This document shows positions 8,237-14,838 of a stretch of 14,838 nucleotides of DNA, piece by piece. How positions within the stretch are numbered: the first letter of the stretch is position 1; every line of letters starts with the position of its first letter. The translations under genes were made by a program, and so were the position numbers. The DNA comes from Alphaproteobacteria bacterium (GTDB lineage Bacteria; Pseudomonadota; Alphaproteobacteria; RF32; CAG-239): assembly GCA_003542415.1 (NCBI GenBank), contig DPKR01000083.1, forward strand, positions 1 to 14,838, read 5' to 3'. The notes below the pieces were generated by a model that saw only the letters and a list, made by a program, of their open reading frames with translations, had not been told where the DNA came from and did not search any database.

Positions 8237-8271
8237 GAAATTTGTTTTAATTTTATTTGAGGTTTAAATAC

Positions 8272-8505
8272 ATGACTGATACCGCAAATCGCGTTAAAAA
8301 GATTGTCGCAGAACACCTTGGTGTTGAAGAATCTAAAGTTACAGAAAGCGCCAGCTTCATTGATGATTTAGGTGCTGATAGCTTGGATACTGTTGAGCTC
8401 GTTATGGCTTTTGAAGAAGAATTCGGTTGCGAAATTCCTGATGACGCTGCTGAAAAAATCTTAACAGTGAAAGATGCGATTGATTATCTTTCAAAGAATG
8501 CGTAA
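8272..8505 (+). CDS. acpP: Acyl carrier protein AcpP
   Basis: The 77-aa acidic protein has the standard ACP length and fold signature. Ser37 in [18 protein letters not shown] is the 4'-phosphopantetheine attachment site. It carries growing acyl chains in type II fatty-acid synthesis and supplies lipid A and phospholipid synthesis in the cytoplasm. The ATG at 8272 is chosen over an in-frame TTG at 8257 because the GAGG ribosome binding site (8259-8262) lies nine bases before it, and because ACPs normally begin this way. fabF follows 83 nt later behind a hairpin terminator, so acpP is probably made in excess over the downstream genes. Confidence 0.97.
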   Translation: MTDTANRVKKIVAEHLGVEESKVTESASFIDDLGADSLDTVELVMAFEEEFGCEIPDDAAEKILTVKDAIDYLSKNA

Positions 8506-8528
8506 GTCTTGTGGCTTAAGTTAAAACT

Positions 8529-8557
8529 AAAAACTCGCTGTGTTCAAGCGAGTTTTT
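8529..8557 (+). terminator. Intrinsic terminator or attenuator between acpP and fabF
   Basis: AAAAACTCGCT (8529-8539) pairs perfectly with AGCGAGTTTTT (8547-8557) around a 7-nt loop. The T run is inside the stem's 3' arm and only five long, so it probably terminates partially. That would keep acpP transcripts abundant while allowing read-through to fabF-mltG, for which I see no strong separate promoter. Confidence 0.75.
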
Positions 8558-8588
8558 GCGCTATTATAACAACAAAATTGAGGTTCAA

Positions 8589-9854
8589 ATGAAAAGAGTT
8601 GTCATCACGGGTATGGGCATCGTTTCGCCTTTAGGTGTTGGCGTGGAACACAACTGGAAGCGCCTGATTGCAGGTGATTCAGGTATTGTCAAAATCACAG
8701 ACATAGACTTAAAAGACATTCCCGTCACAATTGCCGGCCGGGTACCTTGGGGTGAAAACGACGGCGAATTTAACATCAACAATGTTCTTCCCGTCAAAGA
8801 CCAAAAGAAAAACGACACCTTCATTGTCTACGGCTTAGCTGCAGGCCAAGAAGCCATAAAAGACAGCGGTTTTATCCCTCAAACCGAGCAAGAAAAGGAA
8901 CGCTATGGCGTTATGTTCGGCTCAGGCATTGGTGGTTTGCAAACCATATATAACAGCGCAATCGCTTTCAATGAACAGGGCATGCGTTGTGTTTCACCGT
9001 TTTTCATTCCCTCTGTTTTGATCAACCTTATCTCGGGGCAGCTTTCTATACAATTTGGTTTGAAAGGCCCGAATGAAGCTTGCGTTTCCGCTTGTTCAAC
9101 GGGTGCACACGCCATCGGCGAGGCTTTTGAAATCATCAACCGCGGCGATGCCGATGTGATGCTTGCGGGCTCTGCCGAAGCAGCCATCAATGTTTTAGGC
9201 ATCGGCGGATTTGCGCGTATGCGTGCCTTGACTTCAAGCTTTAATGACGAGCCGCAAAAAGCCTCACGCCCGTGGGATAAAAACCGTTCAGGTTTTGTAA
9301 TGGGTGAAGGCGCAGGTGCTCTCGTTTTGGAAGAGCTTGAACATGCCTTAAAACGCGGCGCCAAAATCTATGCTGAAGTTGTCGGATATGGTGCTTCAGG
9401 CGATGCATACCACATCACCACCCCCTCCGGCGAAGGAGCAAGGCGCTCAATGCAAATGGCGGTCAACAAAGCTTTTGAGCGCGGTGTCAAGTTAGAAGAT
9501 ATCGGCTACATCAACGCACATGGCACATCAACCCCCGCGGGCGATGTCGGCGAAGCCTTAGCCGTTAAAGAAGTTTTTGGCGAATATGTGAAAAACGTTT
9601 CCATGTCGTCTACAAAATCTTCCATCGGACACTTGCTTGGCGCGGCAGGCTCGGTTGAGGCTGTTTATACAGCCCTTGCCATCCGCGATCAAATTTGTCC
9701 GGCAACGCTCAATCTAGAAGATCCGGAAGACGATATTAAAGATATGGATTTGGTCCCCTTAAAACCGAAAAAACGTGAAATTAAGGCAGCTATGTCTAAT
9801 TCATTCGGATTTGGCGGCACAAACGCAACACTTATTTTGAAAAAATATGAATAG
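8589..9854 (+). CDS. fabF: Beta-ketoacyl-ACP synthase II FabF
   Basis: This 421-aa protein is a full-length KAS II (E. coli FabF is 413 aa). It condenses malonyl-ACP with acyl-ACP in chain elongation. The catalytic triad is intact: Cys169 in ACSTG, His311 in NAHGTSTPAGD, and His348 in KSSIGHLLGAAG, with the family's usual 37-residue gap between the histidines. The C-terminal glycine-rich FGFGGTNAT is also present. The ATG at 8589 has GAGG five bases upstream. The longer in-frame TTG at 8556 starts inside the terminator stem and adds residues unlike the family. It stands between acpP and mltG, a common alphaproteobacterial order, and its stop codon directly abuts mltG. FabB is excluded by the closer match to FabF motifs, though that distinction is from memory. 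Confidence 0.96.
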   Translation: MKRVVITGMGIVSPLGVGVEHNWKRLIAGDSGIVKITDIDLKDIPVTIAGRVPWGENDGEFNINNVLPVKDQKKNDTFIVYGLAAGQEAIKDSGFIPQTEQEKERYGVMFGSGIGGLQTIYNSAIAFNEQGMRCVSPFFIPSVLINLISGQLSIQFGLKGPNEACVSACSTGAHAIGEAFEIINRGDADVMLAGSAEAAINVLGIGGFARMRALTSSFNDEPQKASRPWDKNRSGFVMGEGAGALVLEELEHALKRGAKIYAEVVGYGASGDAYHITTPSGEGARRSMQMAVNKAFERGVKLEDIGYINAHGTSTPAGDVGEALAVKEVFGEYVKNVSMSSTKSSIGHLLGAAGSVEAVYTALAIRDQICPATLNLEDPEDDIKDMDLVPLKPKKREIKAAMSNSFGFGGTNATLILKKYE

Positions 9855-10811
9855 ATGAAAAAACTTTTCGCGCTGATATTGATTGTTTTAGCAATCGGCA
9901 GTTTTGCCGCATACAAATATATCGATTCGGCGCTTTTTTCACCGCTTGACTATCAATCACCGATTGTTTTTGAACTCGAAAAGGGCTCATCGGCACAATC
10001 TGTTGCAACAGAGCTTGCTCAAAAAAAACTTTCTCCGCATCCGCTTTTTGCACGTTTTGCCATGCGCTTTTTAGGATTCGACAAACACCTCAAAGCAGGC
10101 GAATATTTGCTTGAACCTCAAATGTCTTTGAAAGATATTTTACAAAAACTCACCTCCGGTAAAGTAATGATGCATCAACTCACGATTCCCGAAGGCTTAA
10201 CAACTGCTAAAATTCTCGAAATCATCGACCAAAATGAATTTTTATCGGGAAAAATCCCCGAAAACATTTCAGAAGGCGGCTTATTGCCCGAAACATATTC
10301 TTTTGCCAAAGGCGAATTAAAAGAAAACATCATAAAAAAAGCAAAAGAAGATATGCAAAAAGCGTTAAAACAAGCTTGGCAAACAAAAGCAGAAAACCTA
10401 CCCTTGAAAAACGAAAACGAGCTCCTTATTTTAGCCTCCATTATTGAAAAAGAAACGGGTGTCAATGCCGAACGAGGAAAAGTCGCCTCCGTTTTCATCA
10501 ACCGCTTAAATATTGATATGCCGCTTCAAACAGACCCGACTGTGATTTATGCCTTGACGCTTGGAAAATCTGATTTAGGACGCTCCTTAAAACGCAAAGA
10601 TTTAGAAACGAACAGCCCTTATAACACATATATCAATAAAGGCCTGCCCCCAACACCGATTTGCAATCCGGGATTAAAAGCAATTCAAGCTGCGGCACAC
10701 CCCGAAGCAACCTCTTACCTTTATTTTGTTGCCGATGGAAACGGTGGCCACCGCTTTGGCAAAACGCTTGCCGAACATAATGCAAATATCAGATTGTGGC
10801 TGAAGAAATAG
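9855..10811 (+). CDS. mltG: Endolytic peptidoglycan transglycosylase MltG
   Basis: The 318-aa protein has an N-terminal membrane anchor (about residues 3-20) and a YceG-type domain in the periplasm. Glu198 in ASIIEKETG corresponds to the family's catalytic Glu. Other family motifs follow: VFINRL, MPLQTDPTVIYAL, YNTYINKGLPPTPICNPG. MltG cleaves nascent glycan strands and so sets their length, working near penicillin-binding proteins. Its ATG begins on the base after the fabF stop with no clear ribosome binding site, so translation is probably coupled to fabF. Its stop lies one base from the stop of the convergent cstA gene, and there is no terminator between them. Confidence 0.95.
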   Translation: MKKLFALILIVLAIGSFAAYKYIDSALFSPLDYQSPIVFELEKGSSAQSVATELAQKKLSPHPLFARFAMRFLGFDKHLKAGEYLLEPQMSLKDILQKLTSGKVMMHQLTIPEGLTTAKILEIIDQNEFLSGKIPENISEGGLLPETYSFAKGELKENIIKKAKEDMQKALKQAWQTKAENLPLKNENELLILASIIEKETGVNAERGKVASVFINRLNIDMPLQTDPTVIYALTLGKSDLGRSLKRKDLETNSPYNTYINKGLPPTPICNPGLKAIQAAAHPEATSYLYFVADGNGGHRFGKTLAEHNANIRLWLKK

Positions 10812-10812
10812 T

Positions 10813-12213
10813 CTACCGATATTTTTTCGAAAACGCAAAAAAGCCGACAGTGATTAAAGCTGTGAGAACAAGACCGATTAAAACCGAAACATTTAAGTCT
10901 TGCCGCAGCATCAGCTCCGAATAGCCGAGATATGTGCCGCAAACAGAGGTGATGAACATTGCGGGCAATAAGGCCATCAAATAAAAACGACCTTTTCTCT
11001 TCAAATAAAGCGCCCCAATCCAAAGCATAATGGTCGCAAGCATCTGATTCGTAAAACCAAAATAAAGCCAGATTTTGTTCAAATCGATAAATGCAAGCGT
11101 CATTGCGCAAGCAAAAATCAGCACACTCAAAATCAGACGATTCGCAATTTTTTGCTGTTTGATTTTGAAAAAGTCCGCAAGTGATAAACGCGCTGAGCGC
11201 AACGCCGTGTCGCCTGATGTTATGGCAAGCAAAACTATAGAGCTGACCGTTAAGATTTTGCCATATTTTCCGAGCAACCCTTCTGAAATGAGCGAAACAA
11301 CTTTTCCTGCGTTGCCCGATGGCCCCAACGCTTCATTCAAGCCCTCTGTTCCGTGAAAAAAGGCAATCGAAAGTGTTGCCCACACAAGCGCAACAATACC
11401 TTCCAAAATCATAGCGCCGTAAAAAATCGGTCGCCCGTATTTTTCGTTTGTCAAACATCTTGACATCATCGGTGATTGGGTTGCGTGAAAACCGCTCAAA
11501 GCCCCACACGCAATCGTGATAAACATCAGAGGAAAAATCGGCTTTCCTGTCGGATTTTGATTTAAGGTCGTCAAATCAGGATAAAACTCATATCCCCCCA
11601 TAAAAAGTGCAGCAATAAGCAAAACGGTTGCAAGCAAAAGCATCGCCGCAAAAAACGGATAAAACTTGCCAACAATCTTATCAATCGGCAACATCGTTGC
11701 TAAAAAGTAATAAGCAAAAATAATCAAGAGCCACCAAACAAAATCCATTCCGATTAAATTTGAGAGCATCATCGCAGGTGTTTTTGCAAAAATAGACCCG
11801 ATAATTAAGAGCAAAATAACAAGCACGGTCAAAAAGAAGATACAAAACTTTTTGCCTAAGAAAATTTCAACAAAATATGAGAGTGTTCGCCCTTTATAAC
11901 GCATTGAAATCATACCGGATAAATAGTCATGCACACCGCCTGCAAAAATCGAACCCAAAACAATCCAAAGCAAGCAAACAGGCCCGTAAAGCGCGCCCAA
12001 AATTGCCCCGAAAACAGGGCCTAAACCCGCAATATTTAAGAACTGAATCAAAAACACACGCATTGGTGAAAGAGGCATATAATCCACCCCGTCGGTATAA
12101 ATAACGGCAGGCGTCTTATGATCTATCCGAATATCAAAAACTTTCTCAACAATCACACCATAAATAAAATAACCCAAAACAAGCAAAAAAGCAGAAATCA
12201 AAAAAAGTCCCAT
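10813..12213 (-). CDS. cstA: CstA-family carbon-starvation carrier, short form
   Basis: This protein of about 466 aa is a polytopic inner-membrane CstA/BtsT-family carrier. The family in E. coli imports pyruvate or peptides during starvation; the substrate here is unknown. Diagnostic stretches are TPAVIYTDGVDYMPL, LNIAGLGPVFGAILGALYG and FAGGVHDYLSGMISMRYKG. E. coli CstA is about 700 aa; this copy matches the shorter forms known in anaerobes and gut bacteria. The ATG at 12213 lies 14 nt after the yqaA stop, with a weak GGA nine bases upstream, and gives a start typical of the family. A TTG at 12249 is open in frame but overlaps yqaA by 22 nt. It appears co-transcribed with and translationally coupled to yqaA. 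Confidence 0.9.
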   Translation of the reverse strand: MGLFLISAFLLVLGYFIYGVIVEKVFDIRIDHKTPAVIYTDGVDYMPLSPMRVFLIQFLNIAGLGPVFGAILGALYGPVCLLWIVLGSIFAGGVHDYLSGMISMRYKGRTLSYFVEIFLGKKFCIFFLTVLVILLLIIGSIFAKTPAMMLSNLIGMDFVWWLLIIFAYYFLATMLPIDKIVGKFYPFFAAMLLLATVLLIAALFMGGYEFYPDLTTLNQNPTGKPIFPLMFITIACGALSGFHATQSPMMSRCLTNEKYGRPIFYGAMILEGIVALVWATLSIAFFHGTEGLNEALGPSGNAGKVVSLISEGLLGKYGKILTVSSIVLLAITSGDTALRSARLSLADFFKIKQQKIANRLILSVLIFACAMTLAFIDLNKIWLYFGFTNQMLATIMLWIGALYLKRKGRFYLMALLPAMFITSVCGTYLGYSELMLRQDLNVSVLIGLVLTALITVGFFAFSKKYR

Positions 12214-12227
12214 CGCCCAAAGTCCGT

Positions 12228-12812
12228 TTATAAATATTTCAAAATCCAAAAGCTACCGATGAGTAAAATCAAAAACAACACCGACAGCCAACCTAAGTTT
12301 TTTTCAATAAAAGTTTTCATCGGCGCGCCATATTTTTTAAGAAGCCACGCCACAACAAAAAATCGCCCGCCACGCGCCAAAACGGAAGCAATCGTAAAGA
12401 CCACCAAGTCAAGATGCACTGCCCCCGATGCAATTGTGATAATTTTATACGGAAACGGCGTTAATCCCGCGCCAAAAACAATCCATGCTCCGTATTCATG
12501 ATAGTAATTTTCAAAGGTCTGAAACTTTTCTAAGTAACCGTAAAAATTTAAAAGCGGCTCAGCAATCAATTCAAAGAAAAACACACCGATGGCGTACCCG
12601 AAATAGCCGCCCACAACAGAAGCAAAAGTTGCAAGCCCTGCAATCTTCCAAGCCTTTGACGGCGTTGCTAAAATCATCGGGATGAGCATAATATCGGGCG
12701 GAATCGGGAAAAACGAGCTCTCAGCAAATGCGACGGCAAAAAGCGCCATCATTGCCCCTTTGCCCTCTGAAAGCTCTAACATCTTGTCATAAATTTTGCG
12801 TATAAACTTCAT
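12228..12812 (-). CDS. yqaA: YqaA-type DedA/VTT-domain membrane protein
   Basis: This protein of about 194 aa has several hydrophobic segments and the SNARE-associated/DedA (VTT) pattern: FAESSFFPIPPDIMLIPM near the N-terminus, then a glycine-rich VVGGYFGYAIG, then FGAGLTPFPYKIITIASGA. DedA-family proteins are membrane transporters or scramblases linked to undecaprenyl-phosphate and phospholipid handling and proton-motive force; the role of the YqaA branch is not settled. The ATG at 12812 has AGAGGA close upstream. A TTG at 12830 would fall in the -10 box of the promoter, so I reject it. It is the first gene of a yqaA-cstA unit. Confidence 0.92.
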   Translation of the reverse strand: MKFIRKIYDKMLELSEGKGAMMALFAVAFAESSFFPIPPDIMLIPMILATPSKAWKIAGLATFASVVGGYFGYAIGVFFFELIAEPLLNFYGYLEKFQTFENYYHEYGAWIVFGAGLTPFPYKIITIASGAVHLDLVVFTIASVLARGGRFFVVAWLLKKYGAPMKTFIEKNLGWLSVLFLILLIGSFWILKYL

Positions 12813-12829
12813 TTTCTTCCTCTTGGGCA

Positions 12830-12858
12830 ACTATAAGAAGAAGATATTAAAAAGTCAA
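12830..12858 (-). promoter_or_regulatory. Promoter of yqaA-cstA
   Basis: On the minus strand TTGACT (12853-12858) and TATAGT (12830-12835) are 17 nt apart, each matching 5 of 6 consensus bases. Transcription would start near 12823, leaving a leader of about 11 nt that still contains AGAGGA. It lies mostly in the 55-nt gap after the LRR gene, so yqaA-cstA need not depend on that gene's transcript. Confidence 0.75.
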
Positions 12859-12867
12859 TAAGGCAAA

Positions 12868-13560
12868 TTATTTATAGCGCAATTTAAAAGTGTTTCCCGT
12901 TGGCTTGGAAAGCTTTGATGCTTCTTCAACAGTGTAAATACGTTTTAACTCATATTCTTTACCATTATAATAATCCATTAAATTTTTATATCTTTTGCCA
13001 TCAAAAATATACCGTCCGTTATCTATTTGATAGATTTGAAGCATTTGCGCAATCTGTTCGGCTGTTTTACTGGAGTGCAGAAGTCCGTCTTCACATACTG
13101 GTTTGTTTGTTTCGGAACAATACATTGTGCTTTTAAATCCTCCGAACGCATCTTCTTTAAATTCAATAACGGAATTTGGAATAATAATGTCTTTTATTTT
13201 AGGAGAAACAGCAAATGCACTTCTGCCGATGGTTGTTATGCCATCTGATAATGTTACATTTTCAAGATTTGGCATATCTTGAAAAGCGCGATGTCCGACA
13301 GATGTTAGTCCATTTATCACCACATTTTTAATTTGAGAGGCAAAATTATGCCATGGTCTTTCGGCTTGATAAGTCAATTTGTTCATCCCAACCGCTCCAT
13401 CAGGACCGAAATCTTTCATCGGGCCGCTTCCTGTAATGGTTAAAGTCTTTGTTGTTTCATCGTAGCTCCAATGGCAGTCATCACCACATGTTAAACTTTC
13501 ACTTTCTTGTGCAACAACAGAAAAAGTTGACAAGATTAAAACTAAAATAATTTTTTTCAT
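12868..13560 (-). CDS. Secreted BspA-like leucine-rich-repeat (LRR_5) protein
   Basis: The 230-aa protein has a signal peptide (MKKIILVLILSTFSVVA, cleavage about residue 17). Residues 25-51 (CGDDCHWSYDETTKTLTITGSG) are the lead-in common to BspA-like proteins. About three LRR_5 units follow at 78-143 (VTLSDGITTIGRSAF, IIIPNSVIEFKEDAF). The C-terminal part (about 145-230) is non-repeat, with Cys148 and Cys156, and ends KRIYTVEEASKLSK...LRYK, a tail I recall from gut alphaproteobacterial LRR proteins. Such proteins are thought to bind host or microbial surfaces, but function here is unknown. AAGGAG lies eight bases before the ATG. An intrinsic terminator sits between the promoter and this ribosome binding site, so expression probably needs antitermination. 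It is short for the family, with few repeats. Confidence 0.87.
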   Translation of the reverse strand: MKKIILVLILSTFSVVAQESESLTCGDDCHWSYDETTKTLTITGSGPMKDFGPDGAVGMNKLTYQAERPWHNFASQIKNVVINGLTSVGHRAFQDMPNLENVTLSDGITTIGRSAFAVSPKIKDIIIPNSVIEFKEDAFGGFKSTMYCSETNKPVCEDGLLHSSKTAEQIAQMLQIYQIDNGRYIFDGKRYKNLMDYYNGKEYELKRIYTVEEASKLSKPTGNTFKLRYK

Positions 13561-13576
13561 GCTTATAACTCCTTAT

Positions 13577-13607
13577 AAAAAATCCATTTTGAATAACTCA
13601 AAATGGA
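13577..13607 (-). terminator. Leader terminator upstream of the LRR gene
   Basis: On the minus strand TCCATTTTGA (13598-13607) pairs perfectly with TCAAAATGGA (13583-13592) around GTTAT, followed by six T (13577-13582). It ends 16 nt before the start codon at 13560 and just upstream of AAGGAG. A terminator here must be bypassed for the gene to be expressed from the upstream promoter. Confidence 0.88.
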
Positions 13608-13728
13608 GGAGCTACAAGAACTGTAAGAACGCAGTTAGGTTTATTTGAAAATCTTATTCACCTACTCCCCCTTGTGGTGGAGTTGTGTTCTTAAAGTGTC
13701 TTGTAAACACTGCAACCATTTTGGCTAC
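13577..13728 (-). ncRNA. Structured leader RNA, candidate riboswitch-like attenuator of the LRR gene
   Basis: By hand folding on the minus strand: a long helix pairs 13684-13705 with 13613-13633 (TACAAGA/TCTTGTA, then TAAGAAC/GTTCTTA, with a bulge and mismatches). It encloses two hairpins: 13664-13683 (ACTCC...GGAGT) and 13637-13663 (AGGT/ACCT with an inner TGAA/TTCA). At its 5' end CAAAATGG (13716-13723) repeats the terminator's 3' arm and can pair with CCATTTTG (13599-13606), which would disrupt the terminator. This mutually exclusive pairing is the layout of a transcription-attenuating riboswitch or similar leader. I recognise no known class. It could instead be a stand-alone small RNA that ends at this terminator. 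Confidence 0.6.
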
Positions 13729-13734
13729 ATTTTC

Positions 13735-13763
13735 ATTGTGTCATAAACAAACTTAAAAATCAA
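13735..13763 (-). promoter_or_regulatory. Probable promoter of the LRR leader and gene
   Basis: On the minus strand TTGATT (13758-13763) and CACAAT (13735-13740) are 17 nt apart, each with 4 of 6 consensus bases. The -35 is identical to that of the Cys-rich operon. The predicted start near 13728 falls just before the CAAAATGG element, so the RNA would begin at the base of the predicted fold. The -10 is weak. Confidence 0.5.
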
Positions 13764-14007
13764 GATTTAAAAAACAGAAAGTAAAAAATGTATAAAATTA
13801 AGCAAAACTTCGCAGAATGTATCAATACCAACTCTTATAAAAAATTCGGAGAACGAGGTAAATGATAAGAAAACACCTTGTATAAAAACGCGGAGAATAG
13901 GTTAGATAAGTTCAAAAGAAAGACGAAAGTACCGCAGTGTACAAAGAAGTACATGAGGACACTTTCGTTCTGAACTTTTGGGCTTAGATGACCCATTATA
14001 CGCGTTT
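13764..14007. other. Non-coding region between the LRR leader and secA
   Basis: No credible gene is present in this stretch. The minus-strand open frame at 13835-14062 overlaps the secA 3' end in another frame and has no ribosome binding site. The left part (13764-13830) is AT-rich with nothing I can name. The right part holds the direct repeats and the nested inverted repeat listed separately. Confidence 0.6.
13836..13910. repeat. Pair of imperfect direct repeats downstream of secA
   Basis: The 34-nt stretch 13836-13869 and the 30-nt stretch 13881-13910 align with a few gaps. Both begin TATAAAAA, share CGGAGAA and GGT, and end GATAAG. They start 45 nt apart. A more degenerate third version may lie near 13792-13828 (TATAAAA ... 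TTCGCAGAATG). On the minus strand each reads TTCTCCG followed closely by a T run, like a terminator's 3' half. Confidence 0.6.
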
Positions 14008-14010
14008 TTA
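13883..14010 (-). terminator. Nested inverted repeat behind secA, possible terminator or structured 3' UTR
   Basis: The outer arms TAAAAACGCG (13883-13892) and CGCGTTTTTA (14001-14010) are perfect complements; the right arm includes the secA stop codon. Inside, AAGTTCA/TGAACTT (13908-13914, 13971-13977), ACGAAAGT/ACTTTCGT (13923-13930, 13961-13968) and TGTAC/GTACA (13938-13942, 13949-13953) build a long imperfect hairpin. On the minus strand the structure ends in CGCGTTTTT, which would suit termination of secA. A separate small RNA on either strand is also possible. Confidence 0.5.
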
Positions 14011-14838
14011 AGAGATTTTGCCGTGGCAATGTTTGTATTTCTTCCCACTCCCGCAGGGACACAAATCATTGCGCGCAACTTTGCCCCATGTTGACGGATT
14101 ATTCGGATCAATCGGACCTGTTTCATTTTTAAAAGGCTGAGGGGCATCTTCCTGCTTTTCACCTGTCAAAACATTTTCCGGCGCTTCATGGACGGCGCTC
14201 GTCTTCATATTCTGTGCACGTTCTTCGGCTTGACGTGCTTTTTCATCAGAATTTGCCTTAATGAGTGTGCGACAAGTGACAACCGTGACCTGTTCTTTTA
14301 AAACATCTAACAAATCCGAGAACATATTGAATGCCTCTTTTTTATATTCGTTCAAAGGATCTTTTTGCCCATACGCACGCAAAACAATTGTATGGCGCAT
14401 TTGATCCAAGGTTGCAATATGCTCTTTCCATAAAAAGTCAAGTGTTTGCAAGAGAATGCTTTTATCAACCATTTTAACAATATCTTCAGGCACACTGGCA
14501 TTCTTTTCTTTAAGATCTTTTTCAACCTCAGCCAAGATTTTTTCCTTCATATCTTCGGCAGATAACCCGTCTTCGTTTGCCCAGTTCACAACAGGAATGA
14601 CAAAGCCCGTTGTTTTGGCAAGCTCTTGTTGCAAAGCCTCAGTCTGCCACTGACTTTTATCCGAGCCATACGGCAAGAAATTATCAACAAGTTTGCCCAA
14701 ACATTCTTCGCGCATCTCAAACACGCTTTCGGAAACATCATCCGTTTCCATCAGCTTTTTGCGCTCGGCATAAATGACCTTGCGTTGTTCGTTCATCACA
14801 TCGTCGTATTTTAAAAGGTTTTTACGGATATCAAAGTT
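14008..14838 (-). CDS. secA: SecA preprotein translocase ATPase, C-terminal part
   Basis: The frame is open to the right edge, so only the last 276 codons are present and the true start lies outside. The visible part begins NFDIRKNLLKYDDVMNEQRK, a hallmark of the SecA helical scaffold. It continues through the helical wing/scaffold (TLDFLWKEHIATLDQMRHTIVLRAYGQKDPLNEYK) and ends in a variable linker and the zinc-binding tail NDLCPCGSGKKYKHCHG, used for SecB and lipid contact. SecA drives unfolded preproteins through SecYEG at the inner membrane, and would export the three signal-peptide proteins encoded here. A GTG at 14799 is internal and not a start. Confidence 0.97.
   Translation of the reverse strand, partial: NFDIRKNLLKYDDVMNEQRKVIYAERKKLMETDDVSESVFEMREECLGKLVDNFLPYGSDKSQWQTEALQQELAKTTGFVIPVVNWANEDGLSAEDMKEKILAEVEKDLKEKNASVPEDIVKMVDKSILLQTLDFLWKEHIATLDQMRHTIVLRAYGQKDPLNEYKKEAFNMFSDLLDVLKEQVTVVTCRTLIKANSDEKARQAEERAQNMKTSAVHEAPENVLTGEKQEDAPQPFKNETGPIDPNNPSTWGKVARNDLCPCGSGKKYKHCHGKIS

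Larger units (their letters stand above)
7926..8271. other. Divergent intergenic region between ptsN and acpP, no gene seen
   Basis: This 346-nt gap is strongly AT-rich, with several A and T runs, especially 8030-8180. It holds the outward-facing promoters listed separately. I found no credible coding sequence, tRNA or conserved RNA. The only plus-strand open stretch (7892-8116) begins inside ptsN on the opposite strand, has no ribosome binding site, and translates to a low-complexity Phe/Lys-rich product. Confidence 0.7.

Noticed and set aside
8556..8588. Longer fabF starting at TTG 8556
   Set aside because: It begins inside the terminator stem, has no ribosome binding site and adds 11 residues not typical of FabF. 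The ATG at 8589 has GAGG at good spacing.
12813..12830. Longer yqaA starting at TTG 12830
   Set aside because: The TTG overlaps the end of the -10 box, upstream of the predicted transcription start. The ATG at 12812 has AGAGGA directly upstream.
13573..13601. Promoter-like TTGAGT-17-TTATAA overlapping the leader terminator
   Set aside because: Transcription from it would start within a few bases of the start codon and lose the AAGGAG site. The match is more simply explained by the terminator sequence and its T run.
13655..13680. GGGGGAGTAGG in the LRR leader resembles the GGGGAGUAG core of the yybP-ykoY manganese riboswitch
   Set aside because: The second conserved part of that class (around AGACC) is not visible, and here the GGAGT is paired in a local hairpin. 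I treat the resemblance as chance, though a covariance-model scan would settle it.
13836..13910. Two direct repeats as a possible CRISPR fragment
   Set aside because: There are only two clear copies, they differ by several bases and gaps, the spacer is about 11 nt, and no cas gene is near.

Overview
The window looks like chromosomal DNA of an AT-rich alphaproteobacterium. The acpP-fabF-mltG order, the YqaA-type DedA protein and the SecA C-terminus all fit that class. The large cysteine-rich secreted proteins and the BspA-like LRR protein ending in a KRIYTVEEA...LRYK signature are, from memory, typical of uncultured gut-associated alphaproteobacteria. The class is fairly secure; the gut lineage is inference.

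Layout. (1) 1-7366, minus strand: a self-contained two-gene operon. It has a good sigma70-type promoter (TTGATT-17-TATACT), a 1919-aa cysteine-rich secreted protein, a 57-nt gap, a 476-aa cysteine-rich secreted protein and a perfect-stem terminator at the window's left edge. The two proteins share an N-terminal cysteine module, and by hand count about 9.5% of residues in each are Cys. The larger one is a mosaic of internal repeats, including EGF-like units. (2) 7482-7925, minus: a solitary ptsN (EIIA-Ntr) with its own promoter. (3) 7926-8271: AT-rich divergent intergenic region. (4) 8272-10811, plus: acpP, a hairpin terminator or attenuator, fabF, and mltG abutting fabF (fatty-acid synthesis and peptidoglycan chain-length control). 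(5) 10813-12858, minus: yqaA/DedA then a short CstA-type carrier, behind a strong promoter. cstA converges on mltG with a single base between the stop codons. (6) 12868-13763, minus: a secreted LRR_5 protein preceded by a leader of about 150 nt. The leader has a multi-branched fold, an intrinsic terminator just upstream of the ribosome binding site, and a sequence at its 5' end that can pair with the terminator's ascending arm. This has the architecture of a transcription-attenuation riboregulator. (7) 13836-14010: direct repeats and a nested inverted repeat behind secA. (8) 14008-14838, minus: the last 276 codons of secA, running off the right edge.

How the genes relate. SecA would export the signal-peptide proteins made here (both Cys-rich proteins and the LRR protein). 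The acpP-fabF-mltG block is envelope housekeeping. CstA and YqaA are inner-membrane proteins. The Cys-rich operon and the LRR gene with its leader are the accessory, poorly described parts. I see no CRISPR, tRNA, rRNA, transposase or phage gene.
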